Shown in pieces: positions 1 to 8,388 of a DNA stretch of 64,000 nucleotides. The stretch spans positions 1 through 64,000 of the forward strand of contig JBOHGE010000025.1 in NCBI GenBank assembly GCA_050700055.1. The letters are read 5' to 3'. The notes beneath the pieces were generated by a model. The model was given only the letters and a program-made list of their open reading frames with translations. It made no database searches and was not told where the DNA came from. The DNA is from GCA-003244245 sp050700055. GTDB lineage: Bacteria > Actinomycetota > Actinomycetes > Mycobacteriales > Pseudonocardiaceae. Position 1 is the first letter of the stretch, and the number at the start of each line of letters is the position of its first letter. Made by a program: the position numbers and the translations under genes.

Positions 1-733
1 CTCCACCTCATCAAACACAACCACGCAGCCTCCTCACTTCGAGCTGCGTGAGTCATACCGATCAGAGGGAACCGTTGTCCCAGAACACACCGGCGTGTCG
101 CCCCGTAGTCCGGTCAACATGCTGGAACAGGTGGGCGGTGAGCTTGATCTCACCGTCGTGCAACGGGTTACCGTCCACTTGCGTGGCGTATATGAGCCGC
201 AGCCCGTCGTCGGTGCGAACACTGGGCGCCGACAGCGGCTTGTATATCATCGGCCCGGATAGTTGTTCGGCGAACTCCCGGACGTGCGCTGCGTCGTTGG
301 TGATCAACGTGCGAGGTATTCGCAACCCACATTCCGCCGCGAGCTGGAGCTGTAGTGGTTTGAACTCGGCGTCCGCAACCCGCGACGGGTGCGACACCCA
401 CCGCACCGGCAGCGTGAGAAGCAAGCCGCCCAGCCCCCGCCGCGCCTCCGCTTTCGCGAACCGCTGATGCTCCGGTGACAAGTGATCAGGAAGGCGGAAT
501 CCAGTCGGACGCCGGTAGTAGATGGCTCGGATCTCATCCAGCCGCACATGCTTCCCCGACAGGCTCAGCGAGCCGCGCCACTCGGGGTGACCCGCCATAG
601 ATGCCACCAACGTGACATCCAACGGGAAGTCGCCGACATCGGCCCGGACGACAGCGACCCCGCGACGCTCCAACTCGGCCACCACGCCACCGGCGGTTCC
701 GTCGTTGGGGCGGGTCAACACGAGAATCGTCAT
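1..733 (-). pseudogene. ATP-grasp graspetide ligase, frameshifted and running off the window edge
   Basis: This is a copy of the actinobacterial ATP-grasp RiPP maturase, which forms ester or amide links between Asp/Glu and Ser/Thr/Lys side chains of a precursor peptide. The frame opening at 733 gives 223 residues. It carries the family motif YYRRP and is closely similar to the intact 328-residue copy at 49134-50120 until the shared HLFQ/HQFQ point. It then reads unrelated residues and stops at 62. The third reading frame over about 1-125 restores a plausible continuation (GQRFPLIGMTHAA against GDRLFPIAIHTA in the intact copy), so a frameshift near 120 is likely. It starts 6 bp after the precursor gene. 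Sequencing error remains possible. Whether more of the gene lies to the left cannot be seen. Confidence 0.6.
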
Positions 734-739
734 GACAGG

Positions 740-1018
740 TCAGTCGGCTTCCACTTCGCGCTCCACGGTGTCTGGAATTGTATAGACCTTGCCATCGTCG
801 GAGCGCTCGGTATCTTCAGTCACAATCATCGTGGTATAAGTCTTGCCATGCTTGCCCGCGCGAACCGGGCGTATGGCAAATCGGAAACCAAGAGGAATCG
901 GCGATACTGGAAGCAGCACCGGTTCCACCGTTACCGAAGATCCGGGGACAGGCGACAACGGGAACTTGTCCGCCACGTCAACCAGCGGATCGGAGTGCCC
1001 AATCGAGTGACTTAGCAT
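740..1018 (-). CDS. graspetide (ATP-grasp RiPP) precursor peptide, locus 1
   Basis: A 92-residue peptide directly upstream of the ATP-grasp ligase. The start at 1018 is chosen because AAGGA lies five bases before it; an ATG at 1021 is the alternative. Residues 42-48 read PLGFRFA, matching the conserved P-W/L-G-x-R-F leader motif of ATP-grasp target peptides. The C-terminal third is rich in Thr, Asp and Glu with DDGK at about residues 74-77, as expected of a core that becomes crosslinked. It shares the PxGxRFA block and the DDGK element with the precursor at 50126-50419 but little else. The assignment rests on motif plus adjacency; the product is inferred. Confidence 0.72.
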   Translation of the reverse strand: MLSHSIGHSDPLVDVADKFPLSPVPGSSVTVEPVLLPVSPIPLGFRFAIRPVRAGKHGKTYTTMIVTEDTERSDDGKVYTIPDTVEREVEAD

Positions 1019-1156
1019 CATCTTCCTTCTCGCGATCAACGTACCTGACTGGGTCGTGACGATATCGTGTCGGACCTTCGATGGCGAGACCCCGCGGCCT
1101 GCCTCGCCCGGGTGCGGCAGGTCAGCGACCGTTCATCCGGGTGTGCATGGCTGCGA

Positions 1157-1573
1157 TCAACAATGATCGATGAAATGGGGGTGACCCACCGGGCAGGTTC
1201 CAGAGTAGTGGTCGAAGCCCCAGTCGAAGGTCGCCGTCAGGTTCCAGTGCGCACCGCAGAACGAGCGGTCGCACTGGTGGCAGTAGAACGGGACCCAGAT
1301 CCGGTTCACCGCGTGCAGCGCGGCTGGGTCGACACCCCGGACCGCGACGGCGGTTGCGGCGAAGTTGCTCACCTGAGCGGAGAAACCGGTGTAGGGCAGG
1401 AAACCGTTGACCCTGATCGTGCCCTGCGCCTCGGGGAAGATCCGGTAGATGATGTCCTGCTCCTCGTCGATGTACAGCTGCCCGCGCCGGGTCACCTCAA
1501 CGGTCGCCGCCGCCCGCTGGCACCCCTCGTACTGGCACGGAAAGGCGACTCGCAGCCGCGCCGGATCCTCCAC
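1157..1573 (-). CDS. hypothetical zinc-binding protein
   Basis: 138 residues, unrecognised. It contains three Cys/His groups: CxxxxC near residue 13, CHQCDRSFCGAHW at about 98-110, and a terminal GTCPVGHPHFIDHC. This spacing suggests one or two structural zinc sites. The middle looks like a small beta-rich domain. There is no signal peptide or membrane segment, so it is probably cytosolic. The GTG start at 1573 has no clear ribosome binding site. It lies 16 bp after the end of the convergent-looking signalling gene (same strand, upstream at 1590-3701), so co-transcription is possible. Confidence 0.55.
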   Translation of the reverse strand: MEDPARLRVAFPCQYEGCQRAAATVEVTRRGQLYIDEEQDIIYRIFPEAQGTIRVNGFLPYTGFSAQVSNFAATAVAVRGVDPAALHAVNRIWVPFYCHQCDRSFCGAHWNLTATFDWGFDHYSGTCPVGHPHFIDHC

Positions 1574-1589
1574 CCGACCAGTGTCGCTC

Positions 1590-3701
1590 TTAGAAGGCGG
1601 CGTCGGGGATGGGCGGGCCGAAGTGGGCTCCCCACGCGGTGTCGGCTCCGGCGTCGCGCCACCACTGGGCCTGATCCGGGGTATCCACCCCAGGAACGAT
1701 CACTGTGGCACCGGTGCTGTGCACCAACGGGATGGCACTGCGGACCGCACGGCCGAGCACCGAGTCATTTCCGGGCCGCCGGGCGATCCGGGCGACGACC
1801 TCCGGAGCGATCTCCACTGCTCCGATCGGGAAGTCCTCGAGATACGTCATGTATCCCGGACCAGTCGCAACGCCCAGCAGCACCACTTCCATGCCCAAGT
1901 CGGCGAGCACGCCCACGTTGTCCACCACGTCGCCGCGACCGCGGGCCAGGGCGGCCAGCGGCACCCCTACCCGGAGTTGCCCGGCCTGCAGTTCGGTGGC
2001 CGTCAAGGCGCCGCGCACCACCCCGACGAGATCGGGATCCTGGCTCAACTGCGCGGTGAGATCGACCCGCATCAGCGGTGCACGGTCGGCGCGGCTGTGT
2101 AACACCCGGATCTGCGCGCGGCAGGACTTGTCCACGATCCAGCGTCCGAGCGAGAGCACCAGCCCGGTCCGCTCGGCCAGCTCGAGGCACCTGGCGTGGC
2201 CCAACACCATCCCGTCGGCCCGTTCCCAGCGCAGCAACGCCTGCAGCGCGACGATCTGCCCGCCGTCGAGCCGGCACACCGGCTGGTACACCAAATCGAT
2301 CTCCCCGAACTCCCACGCACCGGGGATCTCCGCAGCGAGCTGGGCACGCTCGCGCTGCCGGGCGTCGTATCCCGGATCGTAGACATCCCACTGCCCGCGG
2401 CCGGTGTGCTTGGCCCGGCGCAAGGTGACATCGGCGGCCCGGATCAGCTCATCTGCCGAGATCCCACCGGCGAACCGGCTCACCAGCCCGACCCCGGCCG
2501 ACACCGAGATCCCCCGGTTGTCGAGGTGGACCGGTTCGGCCAGCCGGACGTTGATGGTGGCGGCGAACAGGCTGAGGTCGCGGCTGTCCATGCCGCCCAG
2601 GATCAGGATCGCGAAGTCGTCTGCGCCCATCCGGGCCACCATCGCCCGCTCCCCGGTGACGAGATCCTGCAGCCGCCCCGCGAGCGCGCACAGCAGCGAT
2701 TCACCGGTCGTCCGACCGATCCCGTCGTTGATCACCGAGAAGGCGTCCAGGTTCACCCGGCACAAGGTGACCTGAACCGACGAGTCGGCGGCCTCGAGCA
2801 CGTCCCGCAGGTAGGACATGAAGTAGTGCTCGTTGGGCAGCCCGGTCAACCGGTCGTGCAGCGCCTGCTCGGACAGCTCCTGCTGCAGCAGCTGCACCTC
2901 GCTGAGGTCGTCGGCGATGATGAGGTGGTGCGTCGGCGCCCCTTCGGAGTCACGCAGCAACGAGCCCGCGAGCAGGGTCCAGGCGACGTCCCCACCGGCG
3001 GCGGTCAGGTGGCCGCGGCGCCGGAAGTGGGACAACTCACCGCCGGCCAGCTCCTGGTAGGCCGTGCCCAGCGTCGGATCATCCGCCGTACGCAACAATT
3101 CCGGCAGCGCGGCGCCGACGAGATCCTGCTGTGCCCGGCCGACCATCCCGGCGAACACCCGGTTGGCGGCGACCAGCGTGCCGTCGAGATCGCTGATCAC
3201 GATTCCCACCTCGGCCTCGGAGAAGATCTGCCGGAACCGTGCCTCGCTGACCTGTAGCTCACGCTCGGCCCCCAGCTTCGCCTGCAGTACCGCGCGGGTG
3301 ACCTGGTCCTGCTCGTCGAGGGTGCGCCGGCGAAGCGCATCGGCGTACCCGCCGGCCAGCACGCCCAGTACCTGCAAGACCGTTTCCTCGCACCGCTCGA
3401 CGTGCCGCAGCTCCGTCAACCGCGGCAGGCCGGTACCGAGGACCTCGATGCTGCGGCTGATGCTGGTTGTGCCGGTGAGATCGTGTGCGACCAGCTCGGC
3501 GCCCACGTCGAGCACCGCCTGCGCATCAAACGGCGCGACGGCTACCACCGTGACCAACCGGCCCAGCAGTCCAGCCAGCAGCTGCTCGATCTCCGGCGCG
3601 GACATCGGCAGGTAGGTGGTCCGGCTGGCCACCACAGCCCAGTCCGACGCGAGTTCAGCTACGGTCAGGCCAGGCTCCGCGGGACCCGCGGAGCCTGTCA
3701 C
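1590..3701 (-). CDS. PAS-GGDEF-EAL protein with degenerate catalytic motifs
   Basis: 703 residues. An N-terminal helical region of about 140 residues is followed by a PAS domain (about 150-270), a GGDEF domain (about 285-445) and an EAL domain (about 450-695). This architecture normally makes and breaks cyclic di-GMP. Here the GGDEF signature reads GADDF, the EAL motif reads QAL (in ALQALLRW), and the usual DDFGTG loop is replaced by VATGPG, so the EAL domain is very probably inactive and cyclase activity is doubtful. It may act as a cyclic di-GMP receptor or scaffold. The GTG start at 3701 is the first in frame. The neighbouring exopolysaccharide operon is a plausible but unproven target. 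Confidence 0.85.
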   Translation of the reverse strand: MTGSAGPAEPGLTVAELASDWAVVASRTTYLPMSAPEIEQLLAGLLGRLVTVVAVAPFDAQAVLDVGAELVAHDLTGTTSISRSIEVLGTGLPRLTELRHVERCEETVLQVLGVLAGGYADALRRRTLDEQDQVTRAVLQAKLGAERELQVSEARFRQIFSEAEVGIVISDLDGTLVAANRVFAGMVGRAQQDLVGAALPELLRTADDPTLGTAYQELAGGELSHFRRRGHLTAAGGDVAWTLLAGSLLRDSEGAPTHHLIIADDLSEVQLLQQELSEQALHDRLTGLPNEHYFMSYLRDVLEAADSSVQVTLCRVNLDAFSVINDGIGRTTGESLLCALAGRLQDLVTGERAMVARMGADDFAILILGGMDSRDLSLFAATINVRLAEPVHLDNRGISVSAGVGLVSRFAGGISADELIRAADVTLRRAKHTGRGQWDVYDPGYDARQRERAQLAAEIPGAWEFGEIDLVYQPVCRLDGGQIVALQALLRWERADGMVLGHARCLELAERTGLVLSLGRWIVDKSCRAQIRVLHSRADRAPLMRVDLTAQLSQDPDLVGVVRGALTATELQAGQLRVGVPLAALARGRGDVVDNVGVLADLGMEVVLLGVATGPGYMTYLEDFPIGAVEIAPEVVARIARRPGNDSVLGRAVRSAIPLVHSTGATVIVPGVDTPDQAQWWRDAGADTAWGAHFGPPIPDAAF

Positions 3702-3862
3702 CGCGTGGCATCCAGGTGACGTACGCCCCAGCTCAACGGCTCACCCTCTCGATGCTTGACCAAGTACGACAACGATACGGAGTAGGTCATCGAACGTGGT
3801 TCCGGCATCGGTGTGGGACATTTGATTACTTTAAGTCACCAAAACGGCTACGGAAGGTCAGA

Positions 3863-5809
3863 GTGGACCCTGCACTGGAAGATCTTGCCGCTGCCTACGG
3901 CGTCGCGACCTGGTACCGGGATGCCCAGCGCCGGCGGGTCGAGGTGGAGCCCGACGTGGTGCGCCGGGTGCTGGCGTTGCTCGGCGTCAGTGCCGCCACC
4001 CCGGCGCAGGCCCGGGACGCACTAGCGGCGGCTGGTGCGACTCAGACCGTGGTGCTGCGTCCGGGGCAGCCCTGTCGCGCCGGGGTGCTGACCGACGAGC
4101 ACGGCACGGCCGTCCCGGTCGACGGGGTGTTGCCGGCCGATCTGGCCCCCGGCTGTTACACGCTGACCAGCGCGGATCGGTGCCCGGTCACCGTGCTGGT
4201 GGCCCCACCACCGCAGCCCGAGCCGCCGCGCACCTGGGGCTGGATGCTGCAGCTCTACGCCCTGCACTCGGCCCGGTCCTGGGGTCTCGGGGACCTCGCC
4301 GACCTGCGCGAGCTGATCACCTGGACGGCCGCGCAGGGCGGTGGCGCGGTGGCCGTCAACCCGCTGCACGCGGTGACCCCGATCACCCCGATTCAGCCTT
4401 CGCCCTACTACCCGTCCAGCCGCCGCTTCGTCAACCCGCTGTACCTGAGTATCACCGACATCGGCGCCTACCGCCGCGGTGACCCAGCGTTACGGGCGGA
4501 GGTGGACGCCCTGCGGATCGGATCCGGTGGTGAGCGGATCGACCGCGACGCCGTCTGGCACGCCAAACGGGCGGCGCTGGAGCTGCTCTGGCGGTCCGCC
4601 GGCGCTCCGTGCCCGGTGCTGGCGGAGGGATTGCGCGACTTCGCGACGTTCTGCGCACTCGCCGAGCACCACGGCCCGCGCTGGTCGCGCTGGCCGGCTG
4701 GGTTGCGGCACCCGACGACCGCGACCGCCGACCCGGCGCGGGTGGCGTTTCACGCCTGGGTGCAGCAGCAGTGCGACGAGCAGCTCGCCGCCGCCCGGCA
4801 GGCCGCCCGGGGGATGGCCATCGGTTTGGTGCACGACCTGGCGGTCGGGGTGGATCCCGAGGGCGCCGACGCCTGGGCGTTGCAGGACGTGCTCGCCCTC
4901 GGGGCGACGGTCGGGGCCCCGCCGGATACCTTCAACCAGCAGGGTCAGGACTGGGGGCTGCCGCCGTGGCGCCCGGACCGGTTGGCCGCCACCGGCTACG
5001 CCGCCTACCGTGACCTGCTGCGCGCTGTGCTCGCGCATGCCGACGGGCTGCGCATCGACCATGTGGCAGGTTTGTGGCGGTTGTGGTGGGTGCCGCCGGG
5101 GGCGTCTGCCGACCAGGGCACCTACGTGCGTTATGACGCCGCGGCGATGCTGGCGGTGCTGGCGCTGGAGGCACACCGAGCCGGCGCCGTGGTGGTGGGT
5201 GAGGACCTCGGCACCGTGGAACCCGAGGTCACCGAGGCACTGGCCGCCCAACGGATGCTGGGTTGCGCCGTGCTGTGGTTCGCTCGCGATGAGCAGGCGC
5301 CCGGCCGGCCGCTGCTGGCCCCGCAGCGCTGGCCGCGGCACGCCGCGGCCAGCATCTCCACCCACGACCTGCCCACCGCGGTCGGCTTTCTCCGTGGAGA
5401 GCACGTACGGGTGCGCGCCAGGCTGGGGCTGCTGAACGACACCGCCGCGGAGTGGGCCCGCGCGGGCGCCGAACGCGCCGAGCTCGTCGACCTGCTGCGT
5501 GCCGAGGGCCTGCTTGCCGAAGACCCGCTCACCGAGGGTCTGCTCACCGAGGACGACATCGTGGTGGCGATGCACGCGTTGCTGGCCCGCACCCCCTGCC
5601 GGCTGCTGCTGGCGTCGCCTTACGACGTGCTGGGCGAGCCGCGCCAACCCAACCTGCCCGGCACCACCACCGAGTACCCCAACTGGCAGCTCCCCCTCCC
5701 GGTGCCCCTGGACCACTTCACCCACCACCCCCGCACCCACCGCATCGCCACCCTCCTCACCTCCGCGGCGCATTCAGCGGGCTCAGCGGGGTTATCGAGG
5801 TCCGAATAA
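3863..5809 (+). CDS. malQ: 4-alpha-glucanotransferase (amylomaltase)
   Basis: Transfers alpha-1,4-glucan segments between maltooligosaccharides (GH77, maltose/glycogen metabolism, cytosol). The GTG start at 3863 is preferred over the longer upstream frame because GGAAGG precedes it and homologues begin with D-P-x-L near an AAAYGVATWY segment; this gives 648 residues, normal for actinobacterial MalQ. Catalytic motifs are visible: DGLRIDHVAGLWRLWWVP (nucleophile Asp), VVGEDLGTVEPEV (acid/base Glu) and STHDLPT. The last dozen residues (HSAGSAGLSRSE) and the stop codon come from a palindromic intergenic repeat, so the native C-terminus has been replaced or extended by the repeat. Confidence 0.95.
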   Translation: MDPALEDLAAAYGVATWYRDAQRRRVEVEPDVVRRVLALLGVSAATPAQARDALAAAGATQTVVLRPGQPCRAGVLTDEHGTAVPVDGVLPADLAPGCYTLTSADRCPVTVLVAPPPQPEPPRTWGWMLQLYALHSARSWGLGDLADLRELITWTAAQGGGAVAVNPLHAVTPITPIQPSPYYPSSRRFVNPLYLSITDIGAYRRGDPALRAEVDALRIGSGGERIDRDAVWHAKRAALELLWRSAGAPCPVLAEGLRDFATFCALAEHHGPRWSRWPAGLRHPTTATADPARVAFHAWVQQQCDEQLAAARQAARGMAIGLVHDLAVGVDPEGADAWALQDVLALGATVGAPPDTFNQQGQDWGLPPWRPDRLAATGYAAYRDLLRAVLAHADGLRIDHVAGLWRLWWVPPGASADQGTYVRYDAAAMLAVLALEAHRAGAVVVGEDLGTVEPEVTEALAAQRMLGCAVLWFARDEQAPGRPLLAPQRWPRHAAASISTHDLPTAVGFLRGEHVRVRARLGLLNDTAAEWARAGAERAELVDLLRAEGLLAEDPLTEGLLTEDDIVVAMHALLARTPCRLLLASPYDVLGEPRQPNLPGTTTEYPNWQLPLPVPLDHFTHHPRTHRIATLLTSAAHSAGSAGLSRSE

Positions 5810-5832
5810 CCCCGCTGAGCCCGCTGAATGCG
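5769..5832. repeat. palindromic intergenic repeat, copy 1
   Basis: Two perfect 27-bp arms (5769-5795 and 5806-5832) flank a 10-base loop; the core of each arm is TTCAGCGGGCTCAGCGGGG. It lies between the convergent malQ and cyclase-family genes and probably acts as a bidirectional transcription terminator without a U-tract. The sequence, not only the fold, is shared with copies at 15924, 17044 and 33312. Confidence 0.85.
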
Positions 5833-5851
5833 GGCGTACTGGGTCGCCAAC

Positions 5852-6694
5852 TCACCAGCGGGCCAGGACGCGGCAGGGGCCGCCTGAGCCCTTCTCCCAG
5901 GGCACGATGCCCACCACGGCCTCCGCCCCGCGGGGCGGGACCTGCCTCAGGTTGGCCAGGTTCTCCAGGCCGTACCGGTCGGCCCCGAGGAGTCGCTTGT
6001 GCACGGGGAACGTGGTCGATGCGCCGACGTCCAGGCTCAGCGTGTCGACGCCGAGCGCGAGGATGCGGCGGTTCTCCAGTAACCACTCGACGGCCTCGAG
6101 ACCGAACCCCGGGAAGTGCAGCGTGCCGTCCGGACTCGGATTGCGGTACGCCGCCGGATCGTGCACCCGACGCTCCCATCCCGAGTACATGCAGACGGCG
6201 GCACGGTCGGGGATGCGACCGTGCCGGCGCTCGTAGTCGCGCAGATCCCGGACCTGCACCAGGGCGTCGGCGTCGCGCTCGGCCCGGCCGGAGATGTCGA
6301 CGACCGCGAGCGGGGCGAACATCTCCTCGGGGTCGAGGTCGGGGACCAGCCGCCCACCGGGTATGACGTGTCCGGGGGCGTCCAGATGGGTGCCCATGTG
6401 CTCGGCGAACGACCAGGACTGGATGTAGAAGCCGGTGTCCTCGATCGTGGTGGCCGTCCGCCGCTCGGGCTGGACACCGTTGTAGGTGGGGAAGTCGACC
6501 CGAAAGACGTGAGTCAAGTCCCGCACGACCCCGTGCCGGCGGGGGGCGGCGTGGGCGGGAGCAGCCGGCACGGCTGCCGCAGCCACCGCGACGGCGGCGC
6601 CAATGAGGGCACCGCGCCGGGGCACCCGCCCCGCACGACCGGCGGGTGGGGGATCGGCTTCGTGGTGTACGTGGAAGGTCCCTGACAGGCACAT
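5852..6694 (-). CDS. secreted cyclase-family protein (kynurenine-formamidase-like fold)
   Basis: 280 residues from the ATG at 6694, which has AAGGA seven bases upstream. An RRGAL twin-arginine-like motif followed by a hydrophobic Ala-rich stretch and AHAA indicates an exported protein, probably by Tat. The mature part is a Cyclase domain (PF04199) with the metal-binding signature HMGTHLDAPGH. Family members are metal-dependent amidohydrolases such as arylformamidase, but the substrate cannot be told from sequence. It converges on malQ across the palindromic repeat. Confidence 0.8.
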   Translation of the reverse strand: MCLSGTFHVHHEADPPPAGRAGRVPRRGALIGAAVAVAAAAVPAAPAHAAPRRHGVVRDLTHVFRVDFPTYNGVQPERRTATTIEDTGFYIQSWSFAEHMGTHLDAPGHVIPGGRLVPDLDPEEMFAPLAVVDISGRAERDADALVQVRDLRDYERRHGRIPDRAAVCMYSGWERRVHDPAAYRNPSPDGTLHFPGFGLEAVEWLLENRRILALGVDTLSLDVGASTTFPVHKRLLGADRYGLENLANLRQVPPRGAEAVVGIVPWEKGSGGPCRVLARW

Positions 6695-7036
6695 AGCTGG
6701 ATCCTTACCACAGGGAAGCGCCTTCTCACTGAACACTCGACTCGCCCAGAAGACGTCAAGCCCCCACGCCGCGACAAGCAGCCATATCGCGAGCTGCGTG
6801 GTTGGACTTCACGCCCACCTGTAGCAATCACTCACACGGCCGCGATATGACCCATGATGACACTTTCCGTAGCGACCGCTCCCCGGCACTACTCGAAAGG
6901 CTGACACTCCACCGGATGGGACATGGGCATGACCATCACGATCGGCTGTTCCGGTCAGGCACACGATCCGCGGGCGCTGGACCGCGCCTTCTTCGCCGCC
7001 TAGCCCGCACTCGACGTCGAAAGGAAGACGCTGGTC
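6695..7036. other. divergent intergenic region before the exopolysaccharide operon
   Basis: 342 bases between the cyclase-family gene and the GT2 operon; both genes must be promoted from here. A 26-codon reading frame at 6923-7003 has no convincing ribosome site. I see no recognised riboswitch or strong inverted repeat. Confidence 0.4.
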
Positions 7037-8386
7037 ATGGACCTCGCTGCCGACGGCTGGACCTCCCTCACCGACCACTGGGCCGCTATCGCCGGCAGCT
7101 GGGCATTCATCCCCGACAGCTGGGCATTCATCCCCGACAGCTGGGCATTCCTCACCGAGAACTGGCGGCTACTACTGCCGATCGGCCTGGTCGGGTTGGT
7201 GTCCTGGTCGGTGTGGGCGGTGCGAAAACTGCTCTCCACGTGGTACCGGCCCACCGTCAACGAGTTCCGCACCACCACCTCGGTGATCGTCCCGTCCTAC
7301 CACGAGGACCCCGATGTCCTGGATGCCTGCCTGGACACCTGGCTGGCCGAGGATCCCGACCAGGTGGTGATCGTCCTCGATGCCGCCGACGCCGAGGCGC
7401 AGCACCGGCTGACCGCTCGCAACGACCGCCGCCTACACGTGATCATGTTTGCCCACCAGGGTAAACGCTCCGCGCTGGGCGTCGGCATCCGGGCCGCCAC
7501 CGGTGCGGTGGTCGTGCTCACCGACTCCGACACCCGCTGGCTTCCCGGGCTGCTGGCAGCGGTTCAGATGCCCTTCGTCGACCCCACGGTCGGCGCGGTG
7601 GGCACCCGGCAGAACGTCTTCGAGCCCAACACCAGCGTGTGGCGCCGCGTCGCGGATTGGATCATCGATAACCGCTACCTGGACTACGTGCCGGCCACCG
7701 GTCGCGCCGGGGCGGTGGTCTGCCTGTCCGGCCGCACCGCCGCGTACCGCCGCTCGGTGCTGCTGCAGGTGCTGCCGCACCTCGAGCACGAGTTCTTCCT
7801 CGGCCGGCGCTGTATCGCCGGTGACGACGGTCGCCTGACCTGGCTGGTCCTGGCCAGCGGATTTCAGACGGTGCATCAGTCCACCGCGCACGCGTTGTCG
7901 ATGTTCCCGGCCACCTTCCGTGCCTTTTGCAAGCAACGCCTGCGCTGGGCTCGCAACTCCTACCGGTGCTACCTCACCGCGCTGTGGAAGGGCTGGCTGT
8001 GGAGAGTGCCCGTGATCTCCCAGCTCACCGTGTTCCAGATCTTGCTCACCCCCCTCACCATGGGTGCCACCCTCTACTACCTCGCCGTCGCGGTGCTCCA
8101 TCCCCAGGTCAGCGTCGCCCTGCCGCTGGCCCTGATCTGGATATTCCTGAGCCGAGCGCTGCGTAGCGTCTCGCACCTGCGACGCCGGCCAGCCGATCTG
8201 TGGCTGCTCCCGCTGGTCGCCACCGTGATCATACTCGTGGCACTGCCGATCAAGACCTACGCGTTCGTGACCATGAACAAGCAGGGCTGGCTGACCCGGC
8301 GAACCGATCTCGTCGGCGGCGAGGGGCAAAACGCGGCGAGCCTGACGACCAGCCGCACGCTCAACAGCAGCGCGGCGAAAGTCTGA
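7037..8386 (+). CDS. membrane glycosyltransferase family 2 (hyaluronan/cellulose-synthase-like)
   Basis: 449 residues. A processive-type GT2 enzyme that would polymerise a sugar from a nucleotide-sugar donor across the cytoplasmic membrane. An N-terminal helix (about residues 45-62) precedes the catalytic domain with SVIVPSYHED, the DSDT (DxD) metal site, GDDGRLT and the QRLRWARNS (QxxRW) acceptor motif; three or four further membrane helices close the protein. The start at 7037 is preceded by AAAGGAAG. The N-terminus holds a 21-bp tandem duplication encoding SWAFIPD twice plus a partial third copy (7097-7150). No PilZ domain is present. The next gene begins two bases after the stop. Confidence 0.9.
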   Translation: MDLAADGWTSLTDHWAAIAGSWAFIPDSWAFIPDSWAFLTENWRLLLPIGLVGLVSWSVWAVRKLLSTWYRPTVNEFRTTTSVIVPSYHEDPDVLDACLDTWLAEDPDQVVIVLDAADAEAQHRLTARNDRRLHVIMFAHQGKRSALGVGIRAATGAVVVLTDSDTRWLPGLLAAVQMPFVDPTVGAVGTRQNVFEPNTSVWRRVADWIIDNRYLDYVPATGRAGAVVCLSGRTAAYRRSVLLQVLPHLEHEFFLGRRCIAGDDGRLTWLVLASGFQTVHQSTAHALSMFPATFRAFCKQRLRWARNSYRCYLTALWKGWLWRVPVISQLTVFQILLTPLTMGATLYYLAVAVLHPQVSVALPLALIWIFLSRALRSVSHLRRRPADLWLLPLVATVIILVALPIKTYAFVTMNKQGWLTRRTDLVGGEGQNAASLTTSRTLNSSAAKV

Positions 8387-8388
8387 CC

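Noticed and set aside
2196..3257. Plus-strand frame of 353 codons inside the GGDEF-EAL gene
   Set aside because: It lies opposite a recognised multi-domain protein and its translation is biased and featureless.
6923..7003. Small 26-codon frame upstream of the GT2 gene as a leader peptide
   Set aside because: There is no convincing ribosome site and no attenuator-like hairpin follows.
6737..7036. Cyclic di-nucleotide riboswitch before the exopolysaccharide operon
   Set aside because: I could not find the conserved core or paired stems of a known class.
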